In this document: piece by piece, positions 5,677 through 6,078 of the stretch
Layout: every line of letters starts with the position of its first letter
Numbering within the stretch: position 1 is the first letter of the stretch
DNA from: W2P13-069 sp963590525
GTDB lineage: Bacteria; Actinomycetota; Coriobacteriia; Coriobacteriales; QAMH01
Length of the DNA: 6,078 bases
Reading direction: 5' to 3'
Assembly (NCBI GenBank): GCA_963590525.1
Contig: CAVAPV010000075.1
Location: 1 to 6,078 of the forward strand
The notes under the pieces: model-generated
Told to the model about the DNA's origin: nothing
What the model saw: only the letters and a program-made list of their open reading frames with translations
The model's database searches: none
Position numbers and translations under genes: made by a program

Positions 5677-5952
5677 ATGACTCGCGATGAAATCATGGAT
5701 ATGGAAGCAAAGGATATCGCTGCGCTTCTGAACGCCGAGATTGAGAAGGGTGCCGACAAAGACGGCGCTCTGAGCGCTCTCGGTCTGACCCAGGCTGACA
5801 TCATGAAGGCTCAGGTCTTTTTCGTTAAGGGCAAGTTCATGGCTCGCGCTTGGGCTGGTTACACCTCCGTTAAGCGCTCCGGCAATGAGCTCGGCGACAC
5901 TGCACAGGGCGTCGGCGGTTCCGACCCCAACGCTGGTTTCGCTGGCGTGTAG
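5677..5952 (+). CDS. Small conserved-looking protein of unknown function in the Mo-enzyme operon, 91 aa
   Basis: I do not recognise a family. Residues 1-48 form two or three likely amphipathic helices ('MDMEAKDIAALLNAEIEKG', 'GALSALGLTQADIMKAQ'). They are followed by a hydrophobic, aromatic segment 'VFFVKGKFMARAWAGYTS' (about 49-66) and a Gly-rich flexible tail (about 70-91). There are no cysteines, no signal peptide and no clear membrane helix. GGGAGG (5667-5672) stands four bases before ATG 5677; a longer TTG-started reading from 5620 would run through the hairpin and has no such site. It shares the preferred codons of the two upstream genes, lies 79 bases after the ferredoxin-like gene and ends at the operon terminator. 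It may be a third subunit, an enzyme-specific chaperone or a small adaptor; these are guesses. Confidence 0.8.
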   Translation: MTRDEIMDMEAKDIAALLNAEIEKGADKDGALSALGLTQADIMKAQVFFVKGKFMARAWAGYTSVKRSGNELGDTAQGVGGSDPNAGFAGV

Positions 5953-5974
5953 GCTTCGTATCTACATCTGCATG

Positions 5975-6008
5975 AAAGGAGCTCGGGTTTCCCGGGCTCC
6001 TTTTTATT
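5975..6008 (+). terminator. Rho-independent terminator of the Mo-enzyme operon
   Basis: GGAGCTCGGG (5978-5987) pairs with CCCGGGCTCC (5991-6000), ten pairs with one G-T, around TTT. It is followed by TTTTTATT, with AAA before the stem able to extend the pairing. It lies 25 bases after the third gene's stop. Confidence 0.9.
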
Positions 6009-6050
6009 GCTGCGATTTTTTATATGCTCGTTATTCTTGCGTTGGAGTAA

Positions 6051-6078
6051 GCTCTCTTGCTCTCTTGCTCTCTTGCTC
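6051..6078. repeat. 8-bp tandem repeat (GCTCTCTT), 3.5 copies, cut by the window edge
   Basis: Bases 6051-6058, 6059-6066 and 6067-6074 are identical GCTCTCTT units, and 6075-6078 starts a fourth. The array follows the operon terminator and continues beyond the window. The unit length is not a multiple of three, so a copy-number change inside a gene would shift its frame. No gene can be assigned to it here. Confidence 0.9.

Noticed and set aside
6051..6078. CRISPR-like repeats at the right edge
   Set aside because: The units are 8 bp and directly abutting, with no spacers.

Overview
The window looks like a chromosomal segment of an anaerobic actinobacterium, most likely from class Coriobacteriia (relatives of Eggerthella, Olsenella and Collinsella). 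I infer this from the style of molybdopterin enzyme (Eggerthellaceae carry many members of this family), from the C-ending codon bias, and from the SlyD-like FKBP. No rRNA, tRNA or other marker gene is present, so the assignment is provisional.

Left part (1-2362), housekeeping-like genes. A minus-strand gene (69-686) encodes a 205-aa protein resembling the LURP-one/tubby-like fold. At its 3' end, the first 67 bases of the window hold an open, well-biased stretch in another minus-strand frame, without a convincing start. A plus-strand gene (876-1373) encodes a SlyD-like FKBP peptidyl-prolyl isomerase. It converges on a minus-strand gene (1571-2362) whose 263-aa product resembles the C-terminal chaperone module of trigger factor without the ribosome-binding and PPIase domains. 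A strong bidirectional terminator (1403-1440) and a minus-strand terminator (1506-1539) separate the two.

Middle (2363-2900), a 538-bp divergent intergenic region. It holds a perfect -10 hexamer for the trigger-factor-like gene. Closer to the right-hand operon it holds a run of four hairpins (about 2659-2825), overlapped by a possible 61-codon leader ORF. I recognise no known riboswitch in it.

Right part (2901-6008), a three-gene operon ending in a clear Rho-independent terminator. Gene 1 is a 774-aa cytoplasmic bis-MGD molybdopterin enzyme of the DMSO-reductase superfamily. Gene 2 is a 117-aa protein that keeps the frame of a four-cluster ferredoxin-like partner subunit, but almost all cluster-binding cysteines are replaced and the protein is short. 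Gene 3 is a 91-aa protein of unknown function, preceded by a perfect 12-bp hairpin. The large subunit has also lost its N-terminal [4Fe-4S] cysteines.

The main discovery candidate is therefore a molybdenum enzyme whose visible Fe-S electron path has been removed from both subunits while the fold, the operon and strong translation signals remain. This points to a redox-neutral reaction (hydratase, transhydroxylase or isomerase-like) or to an unusual direct electron donor. The substrate cannot be read from the sequence.

The window ends in an 8-bp tandem repeat (6051-6078) that continues past the edge.
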